This document shows positions 56,385 to 64,000 of a DNA stretch of 64,000 nucleotides, piece after piece; positions within the stretch are counted from its first letter, which is position 1, and every line of letters starts with the position of its first letter. The notes under the pieces are model-generated. The model made no database searches. It saw only the letters and a list, made by a program, of their open reading frames with translations, and had not been told where the DNA came from. Source of the DNA: Rickettsiella endosymbiont of Rhagonycha lignosa (lineage in GTDB: Bacteria; Pseudomonadota; Gammaproteobacteria; Diplorickettsiales; Diplorickettsiaceae). The position numbers and the translations under genes are program-made. Where the stretch lies: positions 216,001 to 280,000 of the forward strand of contig NZ_OZ035011.1 of NCBI RefSeq assembly GCF_964031165.1. The letters run 5' to 3'.

Positions 56385-57920
56385 TTACCACAAAGAATAA
56401 TTTCCAATGGTTTTGCTTTGTTGAACCATATATTTTACGCTCGCTTCCAATTCAGAATTACTACAATTTTTGCAGTCACCTTTTGCAGGCATTTTTTTAT
56501 ATCCATAAATCGTATGTGTAAATAACACATCGATATTTTTTTCAATAATGGGTTTCCAGGCTTTTTTATCTCCTAAAATAGGGGCACCTAATTTTCCATA
56601 GTTATGACAAATGGCGCAGTGTTGCTGATAAATTTGTCTTCCTGCTTCTAAGCTAAGCGGTATTTCTTGTACTGGAATGGTTTGAGTTGATCCACTTTGA
56701 TCATTCAGAATAAGATAATCAACAGCAGCTTTTACTGCATCATCAGAACAGCCGGTGCAAGTCCCTTTAGGTGGCATCGAGTTAAAACCGTGAATAGCCC
56801 GATCATAAACGATATTTTTTCCTTGCTTTAGACGTTTTTTCCATTCAGTGGTATCTCCTAGCTTAGGAGCGCCTGCGGCTCCGCTGGCATGACAAACTGC
56901 GCAATAAGTCTCATACACTTTGTGGCCAGTTTTAGCAGTAATGGGTCCACTAAAGGGGGAATAAGGAACTTGGCTTTTTACAGTTTTTAAATAAATGGCT
57001 ATGGCATTTAGATCATCGATAGATAAATATTTAAGGCTATTACTATTTACTTCTGCCATGGGCCCAGCGACGTCACCTGCGTTTCTTAGCATTTTGTTTT
57101 GTTTAAAGACAGCACGGATATCATCGATACTAACTTTTTTTAAACCACTTGCACTAATATTAGGTGCATAATAACCTTGGATAAAACCTCCTGTTAGATA
57201 GTTTTTCTTTTTTTCTGCGCCTAGCAAATTCAAAGGGGTATGGCACATGCCGCAGTGACCTAAACCTTGGACTAAATAAGCACCACGATTCCAAGCTTCA
57301 GTTTGGTGCTTATCTGCTTCATAATTTCCCGAGCGAAGAAATAAAATTCGCCATCCTAACTGCAAGAAACGCCAATTAAATGGCCACATCATTTCGTTGG
57401 CCTGGTTAGCTTTTTTAACAGGAGTTAAACTAAATAAATAAGCTTTGATAGCTAATAGGTCATCAGAAGTGATTTTTGTGAAGCTAGCAAAAGGAAAAAC
57501 CGGAAAATAATAACTTCCATCAGGTGCTATTCCTTGGTGCATGGCACGGATAAAATCTTTATCACTCCAAGATCCTATTCCTGTGGTTTTATCTGGCGTA
57601 ATATTAGGAGAATAAATACTTCCGAAAGGGGTGTAAATTCCTAAACCTCCTGCAAAAGGTTTGCCATGATGTTTGGTATCGGTATGACAAGCAATGCAAT
57701 CTCCAGCTTTACTTAAATATTCGCCGCGCTTAATGAGTTGGCGTATTGCAGCATCTTTAGGGTAATTAATGGTAGGATAGGGGATATTGAGCTCTGGATT
57801 TTTTTTTATTTTATCAACATTCGAGTTGGCGAATGCTAAATTTGCTATGAGAAAAAGTAAAAATAGAAAAAAAGTATCTTTTAAAAATTTATAGAGATAG
57901 CTTAAGATTATTTTATTCAT
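56385..57920 (-). CDS. Four-haem membrane/periplasmic cytochrome c
   Basis: A 511-aa protein with an N-terminal signal or anchor (residues about 14-31). There are four CxxCH sites: Cys75-His79, Cys223-His227, Cys340-His344 and Cys435-His439. The first two sit in domains resembling the cytochrome subunit of alcohol/gluconate dehydrogenases (DCIACHT, FAGGLGIYTPFGSIYSPNIT). The last two are in c5-like domains, each ending with a second Cys pair (GTCTGCS and GDCKNCS), which c5 uses as a disulfide. This looks like a fusion of a dihaem protein with two c5 modules. It is just upstream of ctaC and probably feeds electrons to the oxidase. Confidence 0.87.
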   Translation of the reverse strand: MNKIILSYLYKFLKDTFFLFLLFLIANLAFANSNVDKIKKNPELNIPYPTINYPKDAAIRQLIKRGEYLSKAGDCIACHTDTKHHGKPFAGGLGIYTPFGSIYSPNITPDKTTGIGSWSDKDFIRAMHQGIAPDGSYYFPVFPFASFTKITSDDLLAIKAYLFSLTPVKKANQANEMMWPFNWRFLQLGWRILFLRSGNYEADKHQTEAWNRGAYLVQGLGHCGMCHTPLNLLGAEKKKNYLTGGFIQGYYAPNISASGLKKVSIDDIRAVFKQNKMLRNAGDVAGPMAEVNSNSLKYLSIDDLNAIAIYLKTVKSQVPYSPFSGPITAKTGHKVYETYCAVCHASGAAGAPKLGDTTEWKKRLKQGKNIVYDRAIHGFNSMPPKGTCTGCSDDAVKAAVDYLILNDQSGSTQTIPVQEIPLSLEAGRQIYQQHCAICHNYGKLGAPILGDKKAWKPIIEKNIDVLFTHTIYGYKKMPAKGDCKNCSNSELEASVKYMVQQSKTIGNYSLW

Positions 57921-58092
57921 AGTCCTTTACGAATCCAATCTTTTATATGTATTGAAGCTAAATGCATGTGCTTCATGCAGCGTAGGGCTTCAAGTAGTTT
58001 GTTCAAATTAAGTCAAAACATTATAATCTATTTAGTAGCATGACAGATAACTTTTTTAAATATTGCCTGCTAATTAAAGTGAGCTTTATCAA

Positions 58093-59022
58093 ATGATTAA
58101 TTCAAATGAATTAGCTAACGCTGTTAAGCGTTTAAAAGAAGGAAAATTGATTGTTTTTCCTACTGAAACGGTCTATGCCTTGGCGGGAGATGCAAGAAAT
58201 TTAGCAGCAGTTCAACAAATTTTTGCATTGAAAGAACGTCCCACTAATCAAGCTTTAAGCGTTTTATTGGCTAAAGAACATTCATTGGATAAATGGGCTC
58301 GTGATGTTCCATTGATAGCTGAAAAATTAGCTCAGCATTTTTGGCCAGGTCCTTTGACGCTTATTTTATATAAAGAAAAATCTGTGTTGACAGCATTAAC
58401 TGGCGGACAAGATAAAATAGGTTTACGAGTGCCGGATCATCCTATTGCACAAGCCATCCTAAATTCTTTTGGTAGTGGCTTGGCAGCACCTTCTGCGAAT
58501 CGTTCGTCTCATTTTAGTCCTACGCAAATTGAGCATGTGCGACAGGAATTTGATAATGAGCTCGAGCTTATTATAGATGGTGGACCTTGTGCTATTGGGA
58601 TTGAATCGACAATTATAGATGTGACTTTTGATATTCCGCGTATACTTAGATTGGGTGCTATTTCATTAGAACAACTAAAACCTATCACGCCATACGAAAT
58701 TGAGGAGTGCACATTATCTCATTCCTTGTCTAAAAAGCCGCGATTAAAACAAGTTTCCAAGCAAGAATTAGCGTTAATTATCGATAATTATTTAAATCAA
58801 CATAAAACATTAACTGTGCTTGGATTGAGTTCAACAAAGAAAAAATCTAAAAACTTAACTTGGATTCACATGCCCAATGATGCTAGCCAATATGGAAAGG
58901 TGCTATATAAATATCTACATGAGGCCGGACAGCATGTCAACGATGCAATTTTGGTGGAATCGGTGCCAATGCTTAAATCATGGGCAGGGATACAAGTGAT
59001 ATTAGATAAGTATTCAACATAG
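58093..59022 (+). CDS. L-threonylcarbamoyladenylate synthase (Sua5 type)
   Basis: A 309-aa protein. The YrdC domain has KLIVFPTETVYALAGDA, FALKERPTNQALSVL and APSANRSSHFSPT, and the C-terminal quarter forms a Sua5-type extension, which sets it apart from short TsaC. It makes threonylcarbamoyl-AMP for the t6A37 modification of tRNA. It is divergent from the four-haem cytochrome gene, with 172 bp between their starts. Confidence 0.93.
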   Translation: MINSNELANAVKRLKEGKLIVFPTETVYALAGDARNLAAVQQIFALKERPTNQALSVLLAKEHSLDKWARDVPLIAEKLAQHFWPGPLTLILYKEKSVLTALTGGQDKIGLRVPDHPIAQAILNSFGSGLAAPSANRSSHFSPTQIEHVRQEFDNELELIIDGGPCAIGIESTIIDVTFDIPRILRLGAISLEQLKPITPYEIEECTLSHSLSKKPRLKQVSKQELALIIDNYLNQHKTLTVLGLSSTKKKSKNLTWIHMPNDASQYGKVLYKYLHEAGQHVNDAILVESVPMLKSWAGIQVILDKYST

Positions 59023-59073
59023 ATTTTTTAACAAAACTAGGCTAGATTAAAAGCACTTATATGTTGGACACTT

Positions 59074-59226
59074 ATGTTAGCGCTTTTCTTTCTCTATAGT
59101 CTTTGTGTGCTTTTGGCTTGGTGCAAGCAGAGAAAGCTTGCTATAGGTTTATTTATCGTCTTTTTGCTATTAACAGCGTTTGTGTTCATCCATCATATAA
59201 CTAATCAGTTATCTCTGCAATTTTAG
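59074..59226 (+). CDS. Small membrane protein (DUF5993-like) beside dsbB
   Basis: A 50-aa protein starting at ATG 59074: a first hydrophobic helix (MLALFFLYSLCVLLAW), a short basic turn (CKQRK), and a second helix (LAIGLFIVFLLLTAFVF). The size, two-helix layout and position, 11 bp before a dsbB-like gene, match DUF5993 proteins, which regularly accompany DsbB-family genes. Its function is not known; it may be a subunit or stabiliser of the oxidoreductase. Confidence 0.75.
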   Translation: MLALFFLYSLCVLLAWCKQRKLAIGLFIVFLLLTAFVFIHHITNQLSLQF

Positions 59227-59237
59227 GGGTAATTATT

Positions 59238-59822
59238 ATGCATCCCTCCAAAGTAGTAAAAATTCTTAAAACTCTTAACGCGATAGATGCTTTAGGGTTG
59301 GCTTTTTTGTTGTTAGTCGCGTTTATTTTACAAATAGGTTATCACGAATTACCTTGTCCTTTATGTTTATTGCAACGGCTTGGTGTATTGGCAATAGCAT
59401 TTGGTTTTTTGTTGAATGTACAATTTAAGATACGTCCAGTGCATTATACTTTGTCGTTATTATCGGCAATGCTTACCGCTTCTATTTGCGTGCGCCAAAT
59501 CTTTCTTCATGTAATCCCAGGTGACCCGGGTTATGGTTTACCTTTATTGGGATTACATCTTTATACCTGGCTATTTCTTCTATGTGTAGGTGTTATCGTT
59601 TATATCTCGATTATTTTTAGTATTTTCCCTCAATATAAATATGATGAGCCATCTAAAAGCAAAGGCATGCAATTATTAACTCATGCTGCTTTTGCAGTGG
59701 TTTTTCTTTTAGCCATTTTTAATGGTATTTCTACTTATTTAGAATGTGGAATTAAAGCTTGCCCAGAAAATCCAGTCAAATATGAGATTCAGTTAGTAGC
59801 CTCTCATTCTAAACATACTTAA
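59238..59822 (+). CDS. DsbB-family disulfide oxidoreductase
   Basis: A 194-aa, five-helix-like membrane protein. The first DsbB cysteine pair is present as LPCPLCLLQRLG (Cys40, Cys43). The second pair, needed in E. coli DsbB in the second periplasmic loop, is not seen there; instead a pair (Cys170, Cys175) occurs in LECGIKACPENP near the C-terminus. It could pass electrons from a DsbA partner to quinone. No dsbA is in the window. It follows the DUF5993-like gene. Confidence 0.82.
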   Translation: MHPSKVVKILKTLNAIDALGLAFLLLVAFILQIGYHELPCPLCLLQRLGVLAIAFGFLLNVQFKIRPVHYTLSLLSAMLTASICVRQIFLHVIPGDPGYGLPLLGLHLYTWLFLLCVGVIVYISIIFSIFPQYKYDEPSKSKGMQLLTHAAFAVVFLLAIFNGISTYLECGIKACPENPVKYEIQLVASHSKHT

Positions 59823-59834
59823 TTTTCTGTTTTT

Positions 59835-59876
59835 AACAATGCTAAAAAAGCGATAAAAATTAGCTTGTTATTTTTG
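59835..59876 (+). terminator. Possible Rho-independent terminator after dsbB-like gene
   Basis: AACAATGCTAA (59835-59845) and TTAGCTTGTT (59860-59869) pair with one bulged base around a 14-base A-rich loop, followed by ATTTTTG. It lies between the dsbB-like gene and oxyR, whose start is 8 bp further on, so it may attenuate rather than end transcription. Confidence 0.35.
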
Positions 59877-59883
59877 AGGTTTT

Positions 59884-60816
59884 ATGAATCTGAAAGATCT
59901 TAAATATTTATTAGCTATAGCTGAGTATCGTCATTTTGGAAAGGCCGCTAAAGCGTGTTCGGTTAGTCAACCGACCTTAAGTATACAATTGAAAAAATTA
60001 GAACATGCTTTAGGTGTGCAATTATTTGAGCGTGGTCAAAAAAGAGTATTAATTACAGCTTCGGGCCTGCGTATTGTTGAACAAGCAAAACATGTATTGA
60101 ATGCAGTAAATGAGCTTGAGCGATTGGCAAAATTAGCTAACGATCCTTTTTCTGTTGAGTTACGTTTAGGACTGATTCCCAGTTTGGGCCCTTATTTACT
60201 TCCACATATTTTATCTTTCATAAAGCAGCAATTACCGAAACTCACGTTATATTTATATGAAGATAAAACAGAGGTTCTTTTAACCCAATTGAATCAGGGT
60301 AATTTAGATGCTGTGATATTAGCGTTACCGGTTCAGCATAAAGGCATGATTGTACAAACTTTATTTAAAGAACCTTTTTTTCTGGTTATGCCTGCATCAC
60401 ACCCATTACATAATTCTAAAGAGCTGCATTTAAACGATTTAAACAACGATAATTTGCTTCTTTTAGAAGAAGGACATTGCCTTAGGGATCAGGCATTAGA
60501 GGTTTGTCATAAAAAAAGTAATCTAAAAGAAAAGATGAATTATCGTGCAACGAGTTTAGAAACTTTGCGGAATATGGTAGCTAGCGGCGCGGGAATTACT
60601 TTGCTCCCTTTATTAGCTTTGGAAGAGCATCCTTTGACAATCAACAAACCGTTTGCTGCTCCTATCCCAGAGAGAATAATTGGAATTTTATGGCGTAAAG
60701 ATAGTGCTTTGGAACCTTGTTGCCGAAAATTAGCGACAGTAATTGAAGATACGCTTCCAGATGTATTAGCCGATTTAGAAAAAAAACTCAAATCAACTAA
60801 TACTCTTCGCACTTGA
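59884..60816 (+). CDS. oxyR: Hydrogen-peroxide sensor, LysR-type regulator
   Basis: A 310-aa LysR regulator. The N-terminal helix-turn-helix (FGKAAKACSVSQPTLSIQLKKLE) is canonical. The redox pair falls at exactly Cys199 (EEGHCLRDQ) and Cys208 (ALEVCH), the positions of the peroxide-sensing disulfide in E. coli OxyR. It switches on catalase and peroxiredoxin genes under oxidative stress. Its last codons lie inside a copy of the dispersed repeat. Its location after a disulfide oxidoreductase may be coincidence. Confidence 0.95.
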   Translation: MNLKDLKYLLAIAEYRHFGKAAKACSVSQPTLSIQLKKLEHALGVQLFERGQKRVLITASGLRIVEQAKHVLNAVNELERLAKLANDPFSVELRLGLIPSLGPYLLPHILSFIKQQLPKLTLYLYEDKTEVLLTQLNQGNLDAVILALPVQHKGMIVQTLFKEPFFLVMPASHPLHNSKELHLNDLNNDNLLLLEEGHCLRDQALEVCHKKSNLKEKMNYRATSLETLRNMVASGAGITLLPLLALEEHPLTINKPFAAPIPERIIGILWRKDSALEPCCRKLATVIEDTLPDVLADLEKKLKSTNTLRT

Positions 60817-60921
60817 ATTTTTGTCTGCATTCTCGCTCAATTTGCAATCCTCATATATCTTAAATAGACTCCGGTTGCTTCATTTTCGCGACGCCTTGCC
60901 AAAAATCCTATTGCTATGAGT
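60802..60921. repeat. Dispersed 118-bp repeat, copy B
   Basis: This copy aligns end to end with 13503-13620: CTTCGCAcTTGAATTTTT at the left, GCAATCCTCATaTATCTT in the middle, GGTTGCTTCATT, and GCCTTGCCAAAAATCC then ATGAGT at the right. Its first 15 bases are the end of oxyR, so the repeat supplies that gene's final codons and stop. Confidence 0.7.
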
Positions 60922-60923
60922 TT

Positions 60924-60980
60924 ATTCTTCGCATTTGAATTTTTGCTTATGTTTCTAGTCAATTCGCAATTTTTTGGCAA
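60924..60980. repeat. Dispersed repeat, partial copy C
   Basis: ATTCTTCGCATTTGAATTTTTG repeats the left end of copies A and B, and GTCAATTCGCAATTTTT follows their middle part. It starts 3 bases after copy B in the same orientation and breaks off after about 55 bp. Confidence 0.55.
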
Positions 60981-61014
60981 TTGTCAAAAAATTAGCGCTT
61001 ACTTTTTTAAAAGA

Positions 61015-62271
61015 TTATTTCTTCATTGAGTCAAAAAACTCGTCATTAGTTTTGGTATTTTTTAAACGTTCAATTAAGAACTCCATAGCGGTGACTTCAT
61101 CCATGGATTGTAAAATTTTCCGTAATATCCACATTTTTTGTAATACATCGGGTTTAGCCAGTAATTCTTCACGTCGGGTACCGGAGCGATTTAAGTGGAT
61201 AGCAGGATAAATACGCTTTTCAGCTATTCGTCGATCAAGATGAATTTCCATATTTCCGGTTCCTTTAAATTCTTCATAAATAACATCATCCATTTTTGAA
61301 CCGGTATCCACCAATGCCGTGGCGATGATGGTTAAACTACCACCTTCTTCTATATTACGTGCGGCTCCAAAAAAACGTTTTGGTCGTTGTAATGCATTCG
61401 CATCGACACCACCGGTTAATACCTTTCCAGACGAAGGAATAACGGTATTATAAGCACGCGCTAAACGGGTGATAGAATCTAATAAAATAACAACATCTTT
61501 TTTGTGTTCGACTAATCGTTTCGCTTTTTCAATAACAATTTCTGCAACTTGGACATGGCGTGTTGCAGGTTCATCAAAGGTACTTGCAATAACTTCTCCA
61601 CGAACCGAGCGACGCATATCGGTTACTTCTTCAGGACGTTCGTCAATTAACAAAACAATCAAATAGCATTCTGGACAATTATGCGAAATCGATTGTGCAA
61701 TGTTTTGCATCATCATCGTTTTACCGGCTTTCGGAGGAGATACAATTAAACCTCGTTGTCCTTTCCCAGTGGGAGCAACTAAATCAATAATTCTAGCGGT
61801 GATATCCTCTGTGCTGCCGTTTCCACGTTCCAGCGTCACTCGTTCGTCGGGAAATAAAGGAGTTAAGTTTTCAAATAAAACTCGATTTTTAGCATTTTCA
61901 GGGGCATCAAAATTAATTTCGCTGACTTTAAGTAAAGCAAAATAACGTTCAGATTCCTTAGGAGGACGAATTTTTCCTGAAACAGTGTCACCAGTGTGAA
62001 GATTAAAGCGTCGAATTTGACTAGGAGAAACATAAATGTCATCAGGGCCGGCAAGGTAAGATCCTTCTGCAGAACGTAAAAAGCCAAAGCCATCCGGTAA
62101 TATTTCTAATACGCCATCTCCATAGATGTCTTCTCCTCTTTTAGCGAGTGCTTTGAGAATTGAAAAGATCATATCTTTTTTGTGCAGGCGGCCTAGACCG
62201 TCTATTTTTAATTCTTCAGCGATGGCAACGAGTTCGGCCGGGGAGTTTTTCTTGAGTTCTGTTAAATTCAT
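61015..62271 (-). CDS. rho: Transcription termination factor Rho
   Basis: A 418-aa protein, the usual length. It has the N-terminal Rho domain ([21 protein letters not shown]), the RNA-binding cold-shock domain with [17 protein letters not shown], the Walker [18 protein letters not shown], Walker B region [16 protein letters not shown] and the R loop. It ends transcription as an RNA-driven hexameric helicase. It begins 288 bp after trxA on the minus strand, the common trxA-rho order of gammaproteobacteria. Confidence 0.97.
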   Translation of the reverse strand: MNLTELKKNSPAELVAIAEELKIDGLGRLHKKDMIFSILKALAKRGEDIYGDGVLEILPDGFGFLRSAEGSYLAGPDDIYVSPSQIRRFNLHTGDTVSGKIRPPKESERYFALLKVSEINFDAPENAKNRVLFENLTPLFPDERVTLERGNGSTEDITARIIDLVAPTGKGQRGLIVSPPKAGKTMMMQNIAQSISHNCPECYLIVLLIDERPEEVTDMRRSVRGEVIASTFDEPATRHVQVAEIVIEKAKRLVEHKKDVVILLDSITRLARAYNTVIPSSGKVLTGGVDANALQRPKRFFGAARNIEEGGSLTIIATALVDTGSKMDDVIYEEFKGTGNMEIHLDRRIAEKRIYPAIHLNRSGTRREELLAKPDVLQKMWILRKILQSMDEVTAMEFLIERLKNTKTNDEFFDSMKK

Positions 62272-62558
62272 AGTATTGTTTCTTTCATAAAAGGAAGTGT
62301 AAAAAATTGAGTAAAGTTTAAGTATTTAATTGGAATATTTAATATAAAGGATGTGTCAAGAATTTAGAGCGTGTTAAATAAATTCATTTTATAATGTTAT
62401 ATCCGAGTAGAGATACAAATAGTGCTCCTACGCATAGGTTAAAATAAATGATGCGAAAAAAGTTACCTGAAATCCCAAAAGCAGTATTAATGCCTGGTAA
62501 TAATGTTTATCTCAAGACTCATCCTACTTAGAAAAATAGTTATAGAATACATTGGTCT

Positions 62559-62891
62559 TTAAGCAAGATGTTTATCTAAAAATGTTTCTAACTGAGATTT
62601 CGATAAGGCGCCGACTTTAGTTTCAAGTGCTTTCCCATCTTTAAATAGGATTAATGTAGGAATACCACGCACACCGTATTTTGCCGGGGTATTAGGGTTC
62701 TCGTCAACATTTAATTTGGCAATCTTTATTTTTCCGAGATACTTTGTGGCTAGCTCCTCTAAAATAGGGCTGATCATTTTGCAGGGCCCACACCATTCTG
62801 CCCAAAAATCAACGAGTATAGGTGACGAAGCTTGTAATACTTCTTTTTCAAAGGAAGTATCGTTAAGAGTAATAATGGAAGAGTTATTCAT
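62559..62891 (-). CDS. trxA: Thioredoxin
   Basis: A 110-aa protein of typical length with the active site EWCGPCKM (Cys34, Cys37), the cis-Pro region [12 protein letters not shown] and the KLNVDENP segment. It reduces disulfides in the cytoplasm and supplies electrons to ribonucleotide reductase and peroxiredoxins. No signal peptide is seen. It lies ahead of rho on the same strand. Confidence 0.97.
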   Translation of the reverse strand: MNNSSIITLNDTSFEKEVLQASSPILVDFWAEWCGPCKMISPILEELATKYLGKIKIAKLNVDENPNTPAKYGVRGIPTLILFKDGKALETKVGALSKSQLETFLDKHLA

Positions 62892-62934
62892 GGTAGTAAC
62901 CTATTTGACCTCAAAAAAAATATTTGGCAAGTTA

Positions 62935-63501
62935 TTATTCATGCTCAGGGGCTACAACGTAAATACCTGGAGCATTCCGTAAGTAACCGTTATAGTCCAT
63001 TCCATACCCAAAAACAAAACCGTGATCCATAGTAATCGCTGTAAAATCTGCAGAGGTAGTTCCTCCAGGCAAGCGTTCAGCTTTTTGTTTGTCCAGTAAG
63101 ACGGCGGTATACACTGTATTTGCTCCCTGTGCATGACAATAATCAACGATAGCCGCTAATGTCAAGCCACCATCTAGAATGTCTTCTATAATCAATATAT
63201 TACGACCTTTGAGCGATACGCGCGGTTTAGCAATCCAGAGTATTTCAGATTGCCCAACTGTATCATGTGCGTAGCGAGTAGCATGAACATAGTCGAGTTC
63301 TAAGGGAAAATCTAGGCGCGGTAGTAAATTTCCTGCTGGGATAAGACCTCCAATCATGACGCATAAGACTAGAGGATTGCTTTCACTTAACTTATTGCTA
63401 ATTGCCTTTGCCATATTATCTAAACTTTTTTCGATTTCTTCTTTAGTAAAAAGACGAGTCGCTTTTCTTTCGACTTCTTGTATATGACTCGGAATTAACA
63501 T
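62935..63501 (-). CDS. Hypoxanthine-guanine phosphoribosyltransferase family protein
   Basis: A 188-aa phosphoribosyltransferase. The PRPP-binding loop is clear (ILIIEDILDGGLTLAAIV), with the two acidic residues and the following Gly/Thr. VMIGGLIPAGNLLPRL and the C-terminal DFTAITMDHGFVFGYGMD, which holds the purine-specificity region, fit purine salvage enzymes of the Hpt type used in Legionella. It turns hypoxanthine or guanine into IMP or GMP with PRPP. It lies 9 bp after nagZ on the same strand. Confidence 0.9.
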   Translation of the reverse strand: MLIPSHIQEVERKATRLFTKEEIEKSLDNMAKAISNKLSESNPLVLCVMIGGLIPAGNLLPRLDFPLELDYVHATRYAHDTVGQSEILWIAKPRVSLKGRNILIIEDILDGGLTLAAIVDYCHAQGANTVYTAVLLDKQKAERLPGGTTSADFTAITMDHGFVFGYGMDYNGYLRNAPGIYVVAPEHE

Positions 63502-63510
63502 GAATGCATC

Positions 63511-64000
63511 CTAATATTCGAATAATGGTTTTAATAGATTAACCGCACTAAGCCAGGCATCAGTTTGTTGCAGTGCGGGGAGCGTTAGTGTGCGACGAGG
63601 AAATAATTTTTGCAAGTGCTGAGAATTATAAAGTTTAATTAATTCAGGGTAGCGTTCTAAATATTCTAATGCCAAGATAGCATCTTTTCGAGAATTACAA
63701 ACTAATAATCCATTACATCCAGCTTGTAAAGCAAGATGAACGCGTTCAGAAATAGTGCCCATATGCTGTACTGCTTTCATTGATAAATCATCGGTGAAGA
63801 TTGCACCCGTAAAATTCAATTGTTGACGCAAAATAGATTGTAGCCAATAAGAGGAGAAACCACAGGGTAACGGATCAACCTGATTGTAGACTATATGTGA
63901 AGCCATTATGCCATCTAAGTAAGGTGTTAATTGAGAAAATGGAATTAAGTCCTCGGCCTCAATAGTTTGAAAATCTCTGTCGTCGACGGTGAAATGTGTG
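63511..64000 (-). CDS. nagZ: Beta-N-acetylhexosaminidase, C-terminal part
   Basis: Only the 3' part is in the window; the frame is open to the right edge. Family GH3 (NagZ) segments are present: EDLIPFSQL, IMASHIVYNQVDPLPCGFS, WLQSILRQQLNFTGAIF and TDDLSMKAVQHMG. NagZ removes GlcNAc from peptidoglycan fragments during wall recycling. The family's His/Asp acid-base pair lies upstream and is not visible. An internal ATG at 63906 is not the start. Confidence 0.92.
   Translation of the reverse strand, partial: THFTVDDRDFQTIEAEDLIPFSQLTPYLDGIMASHIVYNQVDPLPCGFSSYWLQSILRQQLNFTGAIFTDDLSMKAVQHMGTISERVHLALQAGCNGLLVCNSRKDAILALEYLERYPELIKLYNSQHLQKLFPRRTLTLPALQQTDAWLSAVNLLKPLFEY

Noticed and set aside
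62448..62531. 27-codon plus-strand frame in the rho leader
   Set aside because: It is too short, lies between two minus-strand genes and has no ribosome binding site; chance is likely.
1..64000. CRISPR array or complete tRNA/rRNA gene
   Set aside because: No regularly spaced repeats were seen, and the only tRNA-like sequences are the two 5' halves, which lack T-arm and 3' acceptor.

Overview
The window is AT-rich chromosomal DNA of a gammaproteobacterium, most likely from the Legionellales (Coxiellaceae/Rickettsiella-like, host-associated). The grounds are: an aa3-type cox operon with surf1, ctaA, ctaB and sco1 in the usual order of that group; an LbtU-like siderophore porin; P22-like phage head genes; IS481 and IS256 elements; and several Lys/Asn-rich orphan proteins that resemble secreted effectors. 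The genus is inferred from gene content, not from a marker-gene comparison.

Region 1 (1-8.3 kb) is accessory. The 3' part of a PLP-dependent decarboxylase is followed by a stranded P22-like head module: scaffold, coat, gp4-like and gp10-like head-completion proteins, and two small proteins. Terminase and portal are absent. The last phage gene runs straight into a truncated IS481-type transposase, then an intact IS256-family element, then a GC-rich block and a short coding remnant.

Region 2 (8.3-10.7 kb) is a small decayed island. Two direct repeats, each holding only the 5' half of a tRNA-Arg(UCG) gene, flank a frameshifted tyrosine integrase and one unrecognised 444-aa cargo gene. A membrane protein of unknown function (10.7-11.9 kb) follows.

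Region 3 (12-30.9 kb) is mostly housekeeping and transport: rsmG, dapB, two DMT exporters, pepN, an RND efflux set (outer-membrane lipoprotein, adaptor, pump), the LbtU-like porin, a PLD-type nuclease, gmk-yicC, rph and an amino-acid permease.

Region 4 (31.2-35.2 kb) has an orphan protein with a Lys/Gln tract and a DUF917 plus hydantoinase/oxoprolinase pair. Region 5 (35.3-42.4 kb) is a minus-strand cell-wall run, mnmA-murD-ftsW-[FkbM methyltransferase]-murC-murB, in which murG is missing from its usual place.

Region 6 (42.5-57.9 kb) is the minus-strand cytochrome oxidase locus: a four-haem cytochrome c, ctaC, ctaD, ctaG, ctaE, surf1, a small protein, ctaA, ctaB and sco1. It is interrupted twice, by a peptidoglycan amidase between ctaG and ctaE, and by a plus-strand cluster of effector-like orphans between ctaA and ctaB. 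The first two orphans share a C-terminal motif, and the last small ORF is broken at an A8 run.

Region 7 (58-64 kb) holds tsaC, a 50-aa DUF5993 membrane protein, a dsbB-like gene, oxyR, rho, trxA, a hypoxanthine phosphoribosyltransferase and the 3' part of nagZ. A dispersed repeat of about 118 bp occurs at 13.5 kb and twice near 60.9 kb.
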